NCBI RefSeq assembly: GCF_003205835.1
Contig: NZ_CP029773.1
Coordinates: forward strand, 3,008,501 to 3,072,500
DNA length: 64,000 nt
From: Stenotrophomonas maltophilia
GTDB lineage: Bacteria > Pseudomonadota > Gammaproteobacteria > Xanthomonadales > Xanthomonadaceae
Direction of reading: 5' to 3'
Part shown: piece by piece, positions 8,581-15,760 of the stretch
How positions within the stretch are numbered: the first letter of the stretch is position 1
How the letters are laid out: every line of letters begins with the position of its first letter
The notes under the pieces: model-generated
What the model saw: the letters and a program-made list of their open reading frames with translations, nothing else
Told to the model about the DNA's origin: nothing
Databases searched by the model: none
Position numbers and translations under genes: made by a program

Positions 8581-9371
8581 GTGCGTCTCAGGGCGATTGG
8601 GGTCATGGGACAGGACGCCGCAGCAAACGGTTTTGCCTGGAGCCCTTTCAGCGCCAACCTTGCGCCATAGCTCCATGGCCGGCTCACCGTCGCCCACGAC
8701 ACACTGCAAAGCACGGACTCGCACGTCCAGTCCGGCGCCAGCTCGGAATCGCCGCTCCAGGCCCACCGAGGTGCCTTCGGTGCGTCAGAGACCGACTCCG
8801 CCTTGGCAATCACTGTTTGCATTGATCGGCGGGGGGCAGATCCGCCACGAATGGCTGCCAGGCACTCGCTGCGCATCTCGACGTGGGGCATGTCCTTGAA
8901 GCTCTTCCAAGCCCCACCCCACCTCAATCCCGCCTGCTGGGCCAGCTCACCGAATCGTTGGTAGCCCTGCCGCACCTGCTCGTCCTTCAGGTCCCAAGAA
9001 GGGCGCCCGCGCTTGTAGATGACCATGTCTGCGGCCCAACCGTGGTTGTGGCAACTGCTGCCTGCCCCCACCTGGGTCACGCCCTTTTGGCTGGCGAGCA
9101 GCGCGGCCTGGCGCTGTTTAGACCGGTAGCCCTCCATCAGCCGCAGGTCGTAGCCCTCGCCCTTCATCTGCAAGGCGATCCGTTCCAGCGTTGAGCGAAG
9201 CTCAGGGTGGACACCGTCCCACTGCGGGGCGTCCTTGTGACGATGGAACAGGCGTTTGAAGAACCCTGGCTTCTTCCCGTGGACCTCAACGGAATCGGTG
9301 GCTGGCACGTGAGCGTGGACCAGGATGGGGGCGCTGGCCAATGCGAGCGCTAGCAACAAGCATTGAAACAT
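8577..9371 (-). CDS. Exported M15-family peptidoglycan peptidase with unusual C-terminal tail
   Basis: A 264-residue protein with a signal peptide (about residues 1-20, ending HAH) and an M15 VanY/endolysin-type zinc peptidase domain: S106-x-H108-x-x-G-x-A-x-D115 and H163-V-E165 supply the zinc and catalytic residues. Members cleave D-Ala or L-Ala-D-Glu bonds in peptidoglycan. The domain ends near residue 170, and the remaining ~95 residues look like low-quality coding sequence, so the 3' end may be frameshifted or newly acquired. The start codon lies inside the palindrome at 9370-9391, which also holds the AAGGAGG ribosome site. Divergent from the adhesin gene. A role in wall remodelling is inferred. 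Confidence 0.85.
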   Translation of the reverse strand: MFQCLLLALALASAPILVHAHVPATDSVEVHGKKPGFFKRLFHRHKDAPQWDGVHPELRSTLERIALQMKGEGYDLRLMEGYRSKQRQAALLASQKGVTQVGAGSSCHNHGWAADMVIYKRGRPSWDLKDEQVRQGYQRFGELAQQAGLRWGGAWKSFKDMPHVEMRSECLAAIRGGSAPRRSMQTVIAKAESVSDAPKAPRWAWSGDSELAPDWTCESVLCSVSWATVSRPWSYGARLALKGLQAKPFAAASCPMTPIALRRT

Positions 9372-9391
9372 GAGTAGGCCTCCTTACTCAC
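9370..9391 (-). promoter_or_regulatory. Operator-like palindrome over the M15 ribosome site
   Basis: Read on the minus strand: GTGAGTA, then AGGAGGCC, then TACTCAT. It matches the 22-bp family GTGAGTN-N8-NACTCAY also found at 9583-9604 and 12892-12913. It covers the Shine-Dalgarno and the start codon of the peptidase gene, so a bound protein or the RNA hairpin itself could block translation. Confidence 0.55.
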
Positions 9392-9499
9392 ATGAGCGAT
9401 GCACCCATGCAAGCGGAGAATCGAAAACGCGCAAGGGGGGCTTGCGGAATCTTTTCCCTGACGTAGAAGAACAGGGGTGGGGAAAAGTCGGCCCCACCG

Positions 9500-9540
9500 C
9501 TTCCCGGCGCAACGGCTCCTCCTACCGTTGTGCCGGGAAG
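9500..9540. other. Strong hairpin with CU-rich (anti-Shine-Dalgarno) loop
   Basis: CTTCCCGGCGCAACGG pairs with CCGTTGTGCCGGGAAG, 16 bp with one G-U, around a nine-base loop CTCCTCCTA. On the plus strand the loop is complementary to AGGAGG; on the minus strand it displays AGGAGG. It lies in the divergent region between peptidase and adhesin, upstream of the adhesin promoter block. Confidence 0.6.
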
Positions 9541-9551
9541 TTTCGTTGGGG

Positions 9552-9589
9552 GGGCTTGCGCATTCCAGGATCTGATCTATTCGTGAGTG
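9552..9589 (+). promoter_or_regulatory. Probable adhesin promoter block (copy 1)
   Basis: GGGCTTGC, 11 variable bases, then TCTGATCTATTCGTGAGTG. The same arrangement occurs at 12861-12898 before another island gene. TGATCTATT resembles an extended -10 element and TTGC may be part of a -35. The block runs into the operator-like palindrome. Confidence 0.5.
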
Positions 9590-9604
9590 CACACGATCAC
9601 TCAT
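9583..9604 (+). promoter_or_regulatory. Operator-like palindrome upstream of the adhesin
   Basis: GTGAGTG, CACACGAT, CACTCAT: inverted 7-bp arms around 8 bases. It lies just after the presumed -10 element and 11 bases before the adhesin ribosome site, a typical repressor position. Confidence 0.55.
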
Positions 9605-9627
9605 TTCATATCCCAGGAGGCCATCCC

Positions 9628-11406
9628 ATGAAACGCTCCCTCATCCACTGCGCTTTGCTGGCGGGCCTCTTTGCAGGCACGGCGCAGGCCCAGGTTCAAA
9701 TGGGCAACGGCGCCGTTGCCAACAAACCCGATACCACCGCAGTGGGCGACCGCGCTCAATCGTTGACCATAGGGGCCACGACCATCGGGGCAGACGCCCT
9801 CGCCGATGGCGGGACAATGGTGGATGAAAATGGCGTTCCGGGAGAGTGCGTGGGAGCCACCGCGTTGGGCAATCGCGCCACCGCACGCGGATGCCACACC
9901 ACCGCTCTGGGTTTCTTGAGCGAAGCGCAGGGCTCAAATGCGCTCGCCATTGGCTCGCGCGCAAAGGCGTTCGCGGTTTACGCCGTCGCTGTCGGCCCCC
10001 AAGCGCAAGCCACCGGCGACTTTGCGGTGGCCATCGGCGGGCACAGCCTAGCCAGCGGAATCTCCAGTGTGGCCATCGGCTCTAATGCCCGTTCGCCTGG
10101 AGCTAGTGGGACCGCTGTAGGCCCAACCGCAAGAGCCGATGAAAACGGTGGAGCGGCTTTCGGCAGCGGGGCGACTGCGCAAGGCGTTAACAACCTGGCG
10201 CTGGGCGCCGCATCCCAGACCGAGGGCGAAGGCGCATCCGCCGTGGGGCCCGGTGCCAACGCCACTGCCGACTTCGCGGGCTCCTACGGTTACGGCGCTG
10301 GCGCTGCCGGCGAGGCCGGCACCGCCGTGGGCCCGTGGGCCCAGGCGTTTGCGCCCTACTCTGCTGCCCTCGGCGCGTTGGCCACGGCCAACGCCACGGA
10401 AAGCGTGGTATTGGGGCCACGGGCCGTGGCCAACGCAAGGGGATGCGTGGCCGTGGGCGCCAACACTACGTGCGATGAAGAAGAGACCGCAGCGTTCGGC
10501 AACCGTCGTTTGACCCAGGTTGCCTTGGGCAGAGCGGACAACGACGCCGTGGCCGTCAGCCAACTGCGCACCGCCGTGGAAACCTTGGGAGCTGGCGCTA
10601 CCGTAGTGAACGGTGTGATCGTGGCGCCGAACTACCAGCTGAGCAGCGGGAACAACTACACCACCGTGGCCGGCGCTATCTATGATCTCGACGGGCGCGT
10701 CCACCAACTGGAGCAGAACCCTGGCGGCGGTGGTGGCGCCACCGGCCCGCAGGGCCCGCAAGGTCCGACCGGTCCGCAAGGTCCCGCAGGCCAGGACGGT
10801 AAAGACGGCAAGGATGGCGGAAGCAGCACCGCGGTGGCCGGGGCCAACATTGAAGTCACAGACAACGGGAACGGCACGCAAACCGTTGGACTGAAAGACA
10901 CCGTTGAGCTGTCCGAGCAGGGCTCGATCCAGGTCGCCAGAACCATCCACAACAGCGACGGCTTCACTGTCCAGGGCGGTCCATCGGTCACCCGATCCGG
11001 GATCAACGCCGGCAACCAGCGGGTAACCGGGGTGGCTGCAGGAGCGATCGCTCCCGGGTCTACCGACGCGATCAACGGTGGCCAGCTGTGGGAATACCAA
11101 CGCCAGCAAGACGACCGCTGGAACCTGACGGACCGCCGTTTCCGCCAGCTCGACAAACGGGTGAGCGGTGTGTGCGCCATGGCCCAAGCAAACGCCCAAA
11201 TGGCCACATCGACGTCGGCGATCCACGGTGAGAACCGCAACCGCTTGGCCGTAGGTGTCGGTGGCTGCAGCGGTCAAGCCGCCATTTCCATCGGCTACAC
11301 CCGTGACGTGACCACCCCACGCGGATCCCCATCGGCTTTCTCGATTGGGGTTTCCCGCAGTGGGCAGGACACCGCCGTGGGCGCAGCCTGGGCCATCGGT
11401 TGGTAA
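9628..11406 (+). CDS. Trimeric autotransporter adhesin (YadA/Hia type) with collagen-like stalk
   Basis: A 592-residue surface protein. After a 22-residue signal peptide come many degenerate YadA head repeats of the form (A/S)xAxGxxAxA to about residue 310 (for example NALAIGSRAKA, SVAIGSNARS). A neck-like TQVALGRADNDAVAVSQL follows, then a collagen-like run of Gly-X-Y triplets (GPQGPQGPTGPQGPAGQDG, about residues 372-395), and a C-terminal YadA anchor (AINGGQLWEYQRQ ... NRLAVGVGG ... FSIGVSRSGQDTAVGAAW) that forms the trimeric barrel. AGGAGG lies 7 bases before ATG 9628. Such proteins mediate adhesion or autoaggregation. Carriage on a tRNA-borne island, divergent from a peptidoglycan peptidase, suggests a cell-surface cassette. 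Confidence 0.92.
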   Translation: MKRSLIHCALLAGLFAGTAQAQVQMGNGAVANKPDTTAVGDRAQSLTIGATTIGADALADGGTMVDENGVPGECVGATALGNRATARGCHTTALGFLSEAQGSNALAIGSRAKAFAVYAVAVGPQAQATGDFAVAIGGHSLASGISSVAIGSNARSPGASGTAVGPTARADENGGAAFGSGATAQGVNNLALGAASQTEGEGASAVGPGANATADFAGSYGYGAGAAGEAGTAVGPWAQAFAPYSAALGALATANATESVVLGPRAVANARGCVAVGANTTCDEEETAAFGNRRLTQVALGRADNDAVAVSQLRTAVETLGAGATVVNGVIVAPNYQLSSGNNYTTVAGAIYDLDGRVHQLEQNPGGGGGATGPQGPQGPTGPQGPAGQDGKDGKDGGSSTAVAGANIEVTDNGNGTQTVGLKDTVELSEQGSIQVARTIHNSDGFTVQGGPSVTRSGINAGNQRVTGVAAGAIAPGSTDAINGGQLWEYQRQQDDRWNLTDRRFRQLDKRVSGVCAMAQANAQMATSTSAIHGENRNRLAVGVGGCSGQAAISIGYTRDVTTPRGSPSAFSIGVSRSGQDTAVGAAWAIGW

Positions 11407-11444
11407 CGAATGTCAGTAGCGAGAAGGAGGTGATCGTATCTCGG

Positions 11445-11465
11445 CAAGGGCCCCTCGGGCCCTTG
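11445..11465 (+). terminator. Hairpin after the adhesin gene
   Basis: CAAGGGCCC, CTC, GGGCCCTTG: a perfect 9-bp stem 38 bases after the adhesin stop. There is no long T-run, so it may stabilise the mRNA 3' end rather than terminate by itself. Confidence 0.55.
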
Positions 11466-11586
11466 TTCGCAGCAAGAGCGAAGTTGTTTAACTATTAAGA
11501 GTTATTGCAGTGGAAATCAGGAGAAGACATCACTACAATCCGCTCCCTCATTCGGAGGATGGGCTGCCGAACAGCCCCTTATCTGG

Positions 11587-11871
11587 GTGGTCGCAACCCT
11601 GCTGACAACTGCGACAGTCCTGGCCATAGCTATCGACTGGATTTCAAACACCAAGAGTATTTACGACACCAAATGCAACCACAACACAGAAAAGGAAAAG
11701 AACGTGAAGAAAATCTATACAGAGAATCGCAGCACCACTATCAATAGCAATAGCAAAAACAATACCAAGAAAAGCACCTCAAAATGCTTAAAGGTCCTCA
11801 GCAGGGTCCTGAAGGCGATGTATGACGCGACCACCGAGATCTGCGCAAGAGCGATCCTCACCTCACACTGA
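11587..11871 (+). CDS. Small AT-rich ORF with one membrane segment (doubtful)
   Basis: A 94-codon frame from a GTG: a hydrophobic segment (VVATLLTTATVLAIAIDW) then an Asn/Lys/Ser/Thr-rich tail (NRSTTINSNSKNNTKKSTSK). The surrounding 11,480-11,870 is clearly poorer in GC than the rest of the island, which suggests foreign origin. No ATG start exists in frame, and the nearest GGAGG (11554-11558) is too far upstream. It ends 41 bases before a strong terminator, which supports transcription. No family recognised. Confidence 0.3.
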   Translation: MVATLLTTATVLAIAIDWISNTKSIYDTKCNHNTEKEKNVKKIYTENRSTTINSNSKNNTKKSTSKCLKVLSRVLKAMYDATTEICARAILTSH

Positions 11872-11912
11872 AGTCAACGCGCGGTGAGCCATGCTCCCCG
11901 TTGGCCGATATG

Positions 11913-11943
11913 AAAAGCCCGGGTCGAGCCCGGGCTTTTCTTT
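11913..11943. terminator. Strong factor-independent terminator
   Basis: AAAAGCCCGGG, TCGAG, CCCGGGCTTTT followed by CTTT: an 11-bp perfect stem with A and T tracts on either side, so it can work in both directions. It separates the AT-rich region from the converging HNH-like gene. Confidence 0.85.
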
Positions 11944-12000
11944 GGAGCGCTGCTGCTATCCGCAGCGCCTCTGCTCCGGAAGAGTCGAAATCGCCTGAAC

Positions 12001-12789
12001 CTAGCCCCGTCTTTTCTCCTTCGCCACGAAGGCTCCATCGGAGTGTAAAAGCGCGATAGTGCTTCCCTGGACGTGCTCTGGCCAAACCTGTCCTGGCAGG
12101 CCCACGAACTCCAGCGGAAGGCTCGCCTCTTGGTCTGGTTCGAACCCAGCGAACGAATCGAAGCTCCGTGGCTGCCAGTCCTCGAACTGGAACTCCCTGT
12201 TCCAGACCATTGCAAAGGCAAGCGGATAGGCCTTCAGGACATACACCGCCGAACTGCCCTTCCCTCCCAATACACAAAGCCCGAAGTCGCGAAGAACCGT
12301 TCTCCCGCTGTAGGGATACACCCAGTAGTGAAGCCGAACCTGGCGTAGAAGATCTGACCGGTCATCGAACAGGTGCTGGCTGTGGCGTTCTTCGTAGCGA
12401 TTCAAGCCCACCGATGACATGTGGCCCAGAACTCCCCTTGCCACAAGCTGCGGCTGGATGCGGATGCTCTGGTAGTAGGTGACCTTGCTTCGATCGCGCA
12501 AGATCTCCGTTACCTCCCGGCTCATCGATACAAGCGCCTTGTCGTATCGAGAAAGCACCGAGCCGTTGCAGGTCCTGCAGATGCTCCTAAAGCAAACACC
12601 ATTGGGCATCTTGTGGGACCGCGGCTTCTTCTCTCCACTGATTGCGTCGGCGACGCTGGACACCCTCAGAGCGATGCCTTGAGCCCACGCCTTGGGCGGC
12701 ACGTGGTTTTCGGTCAGGTCGGTATCCTGCCCGCATATGTTGCAACGCCCCTTGGAAGGTCCAACCGGGAACTTAAAGGTCACTCGCAC
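12001..12789 (-). CDS. HNH-endonuclease-like zinc-binding protein
   Basis: A 262-residue protein with an N-terminal motif CNICGQDTDLTENHVPPKAW and, about 50 residues later, CRTCNG. The C-x2-C ... ENHVPPK ... C-x2-C layout is that of HNH-related endonuclease domains, where paired Cys bind structural zinc and the His of NHVPPK starts the beta-beta-alpha metal site. The remaining ~170 residues match no motif I know. Related proteins occur in mobile elements and near defence genes. Starts at a GTG with a weak ribosome site. Divergent from the GIY-YIG-like gene across the second promoter block. Confidence 0.65.
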   Translation of the reverse strand: MRVTFKFPVGPSKGRCNICGQDTDLTENHVPPKAWAQGIALRVSSVADAISGEKKPRSHKMPNGVCFRSICRTCNGSVLSRYDKALVSMSREVTEILRDRSKVTYYQSIRIQPQLVARGVLGHMSSVGLNRYEERHSQHLFDDRSDLLRQVRLHYWVYPYSGRTVLRDFGLCVLGGKGSSAVYVLKAYPLAFAMVWNREFQFEDWQPRSFDSFAGFEPDQEASLPLEFVGLPGQVWPEHVQGSTIALLHSDGAFVAKEKRRG

Positions 12790-12860
12790 GCCCCATGCTC
12801 GCCATGAACTGCGAAGAGATTACACGCAAGCGACGTGTGGCCCCTCACGTCCTTCGCAGC

Positions 12861-12898
12861 GGGCTTGCCAACTTCAAATTCTGATCTATTCGTGAGTG
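12861..12898 (+). promoter_or_regulatory. Probable promoter block (copy 2)
   Basis: GGGCTTGC, 11 bases, TCTGATCTATTCGTGAGTG, with the same spacing as the adhesin block. It drives the downstream GIY-YIG-like gene. Confidence 0.5.
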
Positions 12899-12913
12899 GG
12901 TCGTTTTACTCAC
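12892..12913 (+). promoter_or_regulatory. Operator-like palindrome, third copy
   Basis: GTGAGTG, GGTCGTTT, TACTCAC. It sits between the presumed -10 and the GGAGAG ribosome site of the GIY-YIG-like gene, the same position as at the adhesin. Confidence 0.55.
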
Positions 12914-12922
12914 GGAGAGAGC

Positions 12923-13378
12923 ATGACCCATCGCCACAACCTGGGACGCAGCGAGAAGTATCACGCCCTGCCCCGCACCCTTTACGCCCTGTTGTTCGAC
13001 GACGGGGGATGCTACGTTGGTCAAAGCTCGAACCCGCAGCAGCGGGAGAAGCAGCACCGCTCCCCCAAAGGCGGCTGGCACCGTCCCTTCCGGTTCCATG
13101 CGCTGGAGGTGGTGACAGCCACCCGGGCGGAAACCGAGGCGTATGAGCAGGCGTGGCGGGTGAAGGCCTCCCGGGAGGGATGGCGCATCTACGCCAAGCC
13201 ACCGGGGATCGTGGTCAACCCGCACCGGCGGGCCACGGCCCACGTGCGCGGGTTGGCCCACCAACGGCGGTGGCAGCTGGGAACACCGGTGAAAGCCCCC
13301 CCCGAACGCGTGGGGTGGTGGCCATGGGTAGTGGTGGTGATCAGCGTGTTGGCGCTGGCCCGATGCGTCACCGGGTAA
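12923..13378 (+). CDS. GIY-YIG-like small protein with C-terminal membrane anchor
   Basis: A 151-residue protein. Residues ~15-50 (TLYALLFDDGGCYVGQSSNP then REKQH) resemble a GIY-YIG nuclease core: the first strand carries LYAL, the second CYVGQ, followed by the conserved Arg and His/Gln helix. A Glu in AETEAYEQ could be the metal ligand. The last ~20 residues (WWPWVVVVISVLALA) form one membrane helix, unusual for this fold. The ATG follows GGAGAG. The 3' end overlaps the convergent helicase gene by 11 bases. Function is inferred only from the fold-like motif. Confidence 0.55.
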   Translation: MTHRHNLGRSEKYHALPRTLYALLFDDGGCYVGQSSNPQQREKQHRSPKGGWHRPFRFHALEVVTATRAETEAYEQAWRVKASREGWRIYAKPPGIVVNPHRRATAHVRGLAHQRRWQLGTPVKAPPERVGWWPWVVVVISVLALARCVTG

Positions 13379-15416
13379 GCCTCATCTCGCGCCGTTCCGC
13401 GTTCGAGATTGGCACCTCGGTTTCGGATTTCAACCCGGCCAGCAGCGCTTCCACTTCTTGGACCAGGTTGCGCACCGGGTCCGCCTGCTTGCTGGACAGT
13501 CCCACGCTCAGCGCCATTTCCTTGTGCCGTTCGGTTCCCAGCCGTTCGGCCATGCGCTCCATCATCTCGTCGGTCGTATACATGCGGTAGCTGCCCTTGG
13601 TGAGGCGGGTGAACGCCACCAAGGCCGACTGCTGGTCGAGCATGCCCATGTTCGTGGCCAAGTGGTAAACCTCGGATTTTCCCTGTCCTTGCGCCTTGTG
13701 GACGGTCATGGCATACCGGTGGGCCAAGGCGTTGTGCTCGCTGGTGTTGAACTTCAGGATGCGCCCGTCCTCTTTCGGGTTCGAAGAGTCGATGCGCACC
13801 ACCAGGTCGTAGCCACCGGATTTGTCCTTCCGGATGCTCTCCACCGTGCCCTCGGTGCCGTTGATGACGCCCAAATCGTTGTTGGTCGCCGTGAACATCA
13901 CACGGTCGCGGCGTGAGAGCGTCAGGTCCTCCCATTGCCCTTTCACGATCGATCGGAAGGTGAACTCCTCTTTGTCCAGCACGCCTTGCTCCTGGAGCCC
14001 CTTCCGGATGCCCATGGTGAGGGCTTTGACTTCAGAGCGCGTGTGGGCCAAGACCAGCTTCTCGTCCATCGGCGTTTTGTCTTTCAAGTAATCGTCCACC
14101 AACGCCTTGATGGCCTGTCTTTCCGTTCCGAAGTCGTCGATGCAGTTGCGTTGCTTGAGGTTCTCCAGAATTTCTGTGCCCATGTCGATGGTGCCTTGGC
14201 GGCTGCGGTGCCCGCGGCGCATGTCCTTGACCTTCCCCTGGTGGTCCCGCTCGTAGAAGCTGTTGGCAGTGATCAGGTCACCGGCGTTCTTCTGCCGGCG
14301 GATCTCGGTCAGCTTCGTGTCGCCCAGGGCCATCTTCGCCAGCTCAAAGCCGTTGCCCGCGGCGATGGGCTGAAGCTGGTCACTGTCTCCCTGCATGACA
14401 AGCTTGGCACCCACCCCCTGGCAGTAGGTCATCAGCTTCAGGGTGTCATCGGTGGCCACCATGCCGGCTTCATCGAGCACCACCACATCTCTCTTCGTCA
14501 GCGCCACTTTGCCCTGACGCACCTGGGAAAAGAACTTCGCCACGGACATGCAGGGCATGCCGGACTCTTCTTCAAGCTTCTTGGCGGCCTTGCCACCGAC
14601 TGCCAGCCCCATCAACCGCTTCCCTTCGGCTTCGAAGCACTGCTTGTAGACCTCAGCCACGGTGGTCTTGCCGGTCCCGGCCAACCCCGACATAACGCCG
14701 ACACCTGCGGTTCCATGGGTCAAATGACCAATGGCAGCCTTCTGCTCTTCGGTAAGGGTGAACCCCTTTTGCTTCTCATACGCGGCGATCTCCCGGTCTA
14801 CGGTGGAGCGGAACAGCTTCAGGTCCGTCTCGTTCTCCCGCTCCTTCGAGCGACGGATGATCTCGACTTCCCATTCGACCATCCAGGTGGCGCAGAAGCG
14901 ATCCTCCCTGTGCTTGCGCGCCAACCGATTGCCCCGATCGTCTTCGTGGAGGTGTTCGGCTTTCACGCGCACCAGGTCGTCCTGCTCGGTGAACTCCTTC
15001 ACCATTTGAAGGATTTGATTGGCGTCCTTCTGACCAGCGAATTCCATCCCCAGTTCCCGGACCAGGTCATGCTCGCAGAACATCGCCTCGTTCTCGTGCA
15101 TGCGCTGCAAGACCTCGTCAAAGGTATGCGGGTCCAGGTGCTGACCTTGGGTCTGCTTGAGCGACTGGGTGGTCGGAACCAGATCAGGCCTTTCCTTAGC
15201 AATGTTGGCGAAGGTTTGCTGCCAGTCCTTGACCACCTGCTCGAACGGCGGTTCTTCCTTCTTTTTGCGAGTGGCCTTGCAGGCCTCGTCGTGGCTGGCG
15301 TCGGGGTGTTCTTTGACGTAGTCCAAGATTTCCTGGCGGCGGGTCTTCGTCTGAAGCACCAGCTCACGGTCGATGCCGGCAATCGTGGTGAGAATCTGGC
15401 CCGTCTCGCGCCCCAT
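13368..15416 (-). CDS. MobF/TraI-type conjugative helicase lacking its relaxase domain
   Basis: The C-terminal SF1B (RecD-like) helicase half of a TrwC/TraI relaxase-helicase. Visible are Walker A GLAGTGKTT, motif II VVVLDEAGM, motif III MQGDSDQLQP, motif V MTVHKAQGQ and motif VI AFTRLTKGSYRMY. Full MobF proteins have ~300 N-terminal relaxase residues with tyrosines and a His triad; none are present. The frame is open upstream to 15557, but codons beyond about 15440 belong antisense to a umuC remnant, so the 5' part was lost by recombination. ATG 15416 (GAGGTGG upstream) is the likeliest start now, giving 682 residues. It cannot nick oriT alone, but the helicase motors look intact. Confidence 0.75.
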   Translation of the reverse strand: MGRETGQILTTIAGIDRELVLQTKTRRQEILDYVKEHPDASHDEACKATRKKKEEPPFEQVVKDWQQTFANIAKERPDLVPTTQSLKQTQGQHLDPHTFDEVLQRMHENEAMFCEHDLVRELGMEFAGQKDANQILQMVKEFTEQDDLVRVKAEHLHEDDRGNRLARKHREDRFCATWMVEWEVEIIRRSKERENETDLKLFRSTVDREIAAYEKQKGFTLTEEQKAAIGHLTHGTAGVGVMSGLAGTGKTTVAEVYKQCFEAEGKRLMGLAVGGKAAKKLEEESGMPCMSVAKFFSQVRQGKVALTKRDVVVLDEAGMVATDDTLKLMTYCQGVGAKLVMQGDSDQLQPIAAGNGFELAKMALGDTKLTEIRRQKNAGDLITANSFYERDHQGKVKDMRRGHRSRQGTIDMGTEILENLKQRNCIDDFGTERQAIKALVDDYLKDKTPMDEKLVLAHTRSEVKALTMGIRKGLQEQGVLDKEEFTFRSIVKGQWEDLTLSRRDRVMFTATNNDLGVINGTEGTVESIRKDKSGGYDLVVRIDSSNPKEDGRILKFNTSEHNALAHRYAMTVHKAQGQGKSEVYHLATNMGMLDQQSALVAFTRLTKGSYRMYTTDEMMERMAERLGTERHKEMALSVGLSSKQADPVRNLVQEVEALLAGLKSETEVPISNAERREMRLTR

Positions 15417-15440
15417 CACGTCCACCTCGCGCTCCCGCTG

Positions 15441-15736
15441 AATCCCGTATGGAAGAACGGCTACCGCTACAAGAAAGCCGGCGTGGGGTTGCTCGACCTC
15501 ACGCACGGCGACGTCCATCAGGGCGACCTGTTCGCCGGCATCGACCCCCGCTCGCAAGCCCTCATGAAGGTCATGGATCAGGCCAACGCGAAGTTCGGCC
15601 GGGGCACGATGGGCATGGCGTCCTCGGCCTGGCGATCCAAGGGGCCGGCGCTGGCCAAGCCGGTGTGGGCCATGAACCAGAAAAACTTGTCGCCAGCTTA
15701 CACGACCCGGTGAGATCAGTTGGTGCGGGTCAGATG
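15441..15736 (+). pseudogene. 3' remnant of a umuC-type DNA polymerase V gene
   Basis: The plus strand encodes NPVWKNGYRYKKAGVGLLDL ... SQALMKVMDQANAKFG ... MNQKNLSPAYTTR, the C-terminal end of a UmuC Y-family polymerase. The catalytic palm and fingers are absent. After TTR a TGA (15711-15713) replaces the expected Trp codon; the frame would continue DQLVRVR to a second TGA at 15734, so the fragment also carries a nonsense change. Its 5' end abuts the truncated helicase gene at about 15440. A decayed leftover of a mobile umuDC-like locus. Confidence 0.8.
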
Positions 15737-15760
15737 ACCTGTCGGCGCGCGGACTCGGAG

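Noticed and set aside
8273..8899. A 208-codon plus-strand frame across attL.
   Set aside because: No motif, no ribosome site, composition like antisense sequence of the M15 region.
13935..15713. A 592-codon plus-strand ORF antisense to the helicase.
   Set aside because: Only its last ~90 codons resemble a protein (UmuC); the rest is the shadow of the real minus-strand gene.
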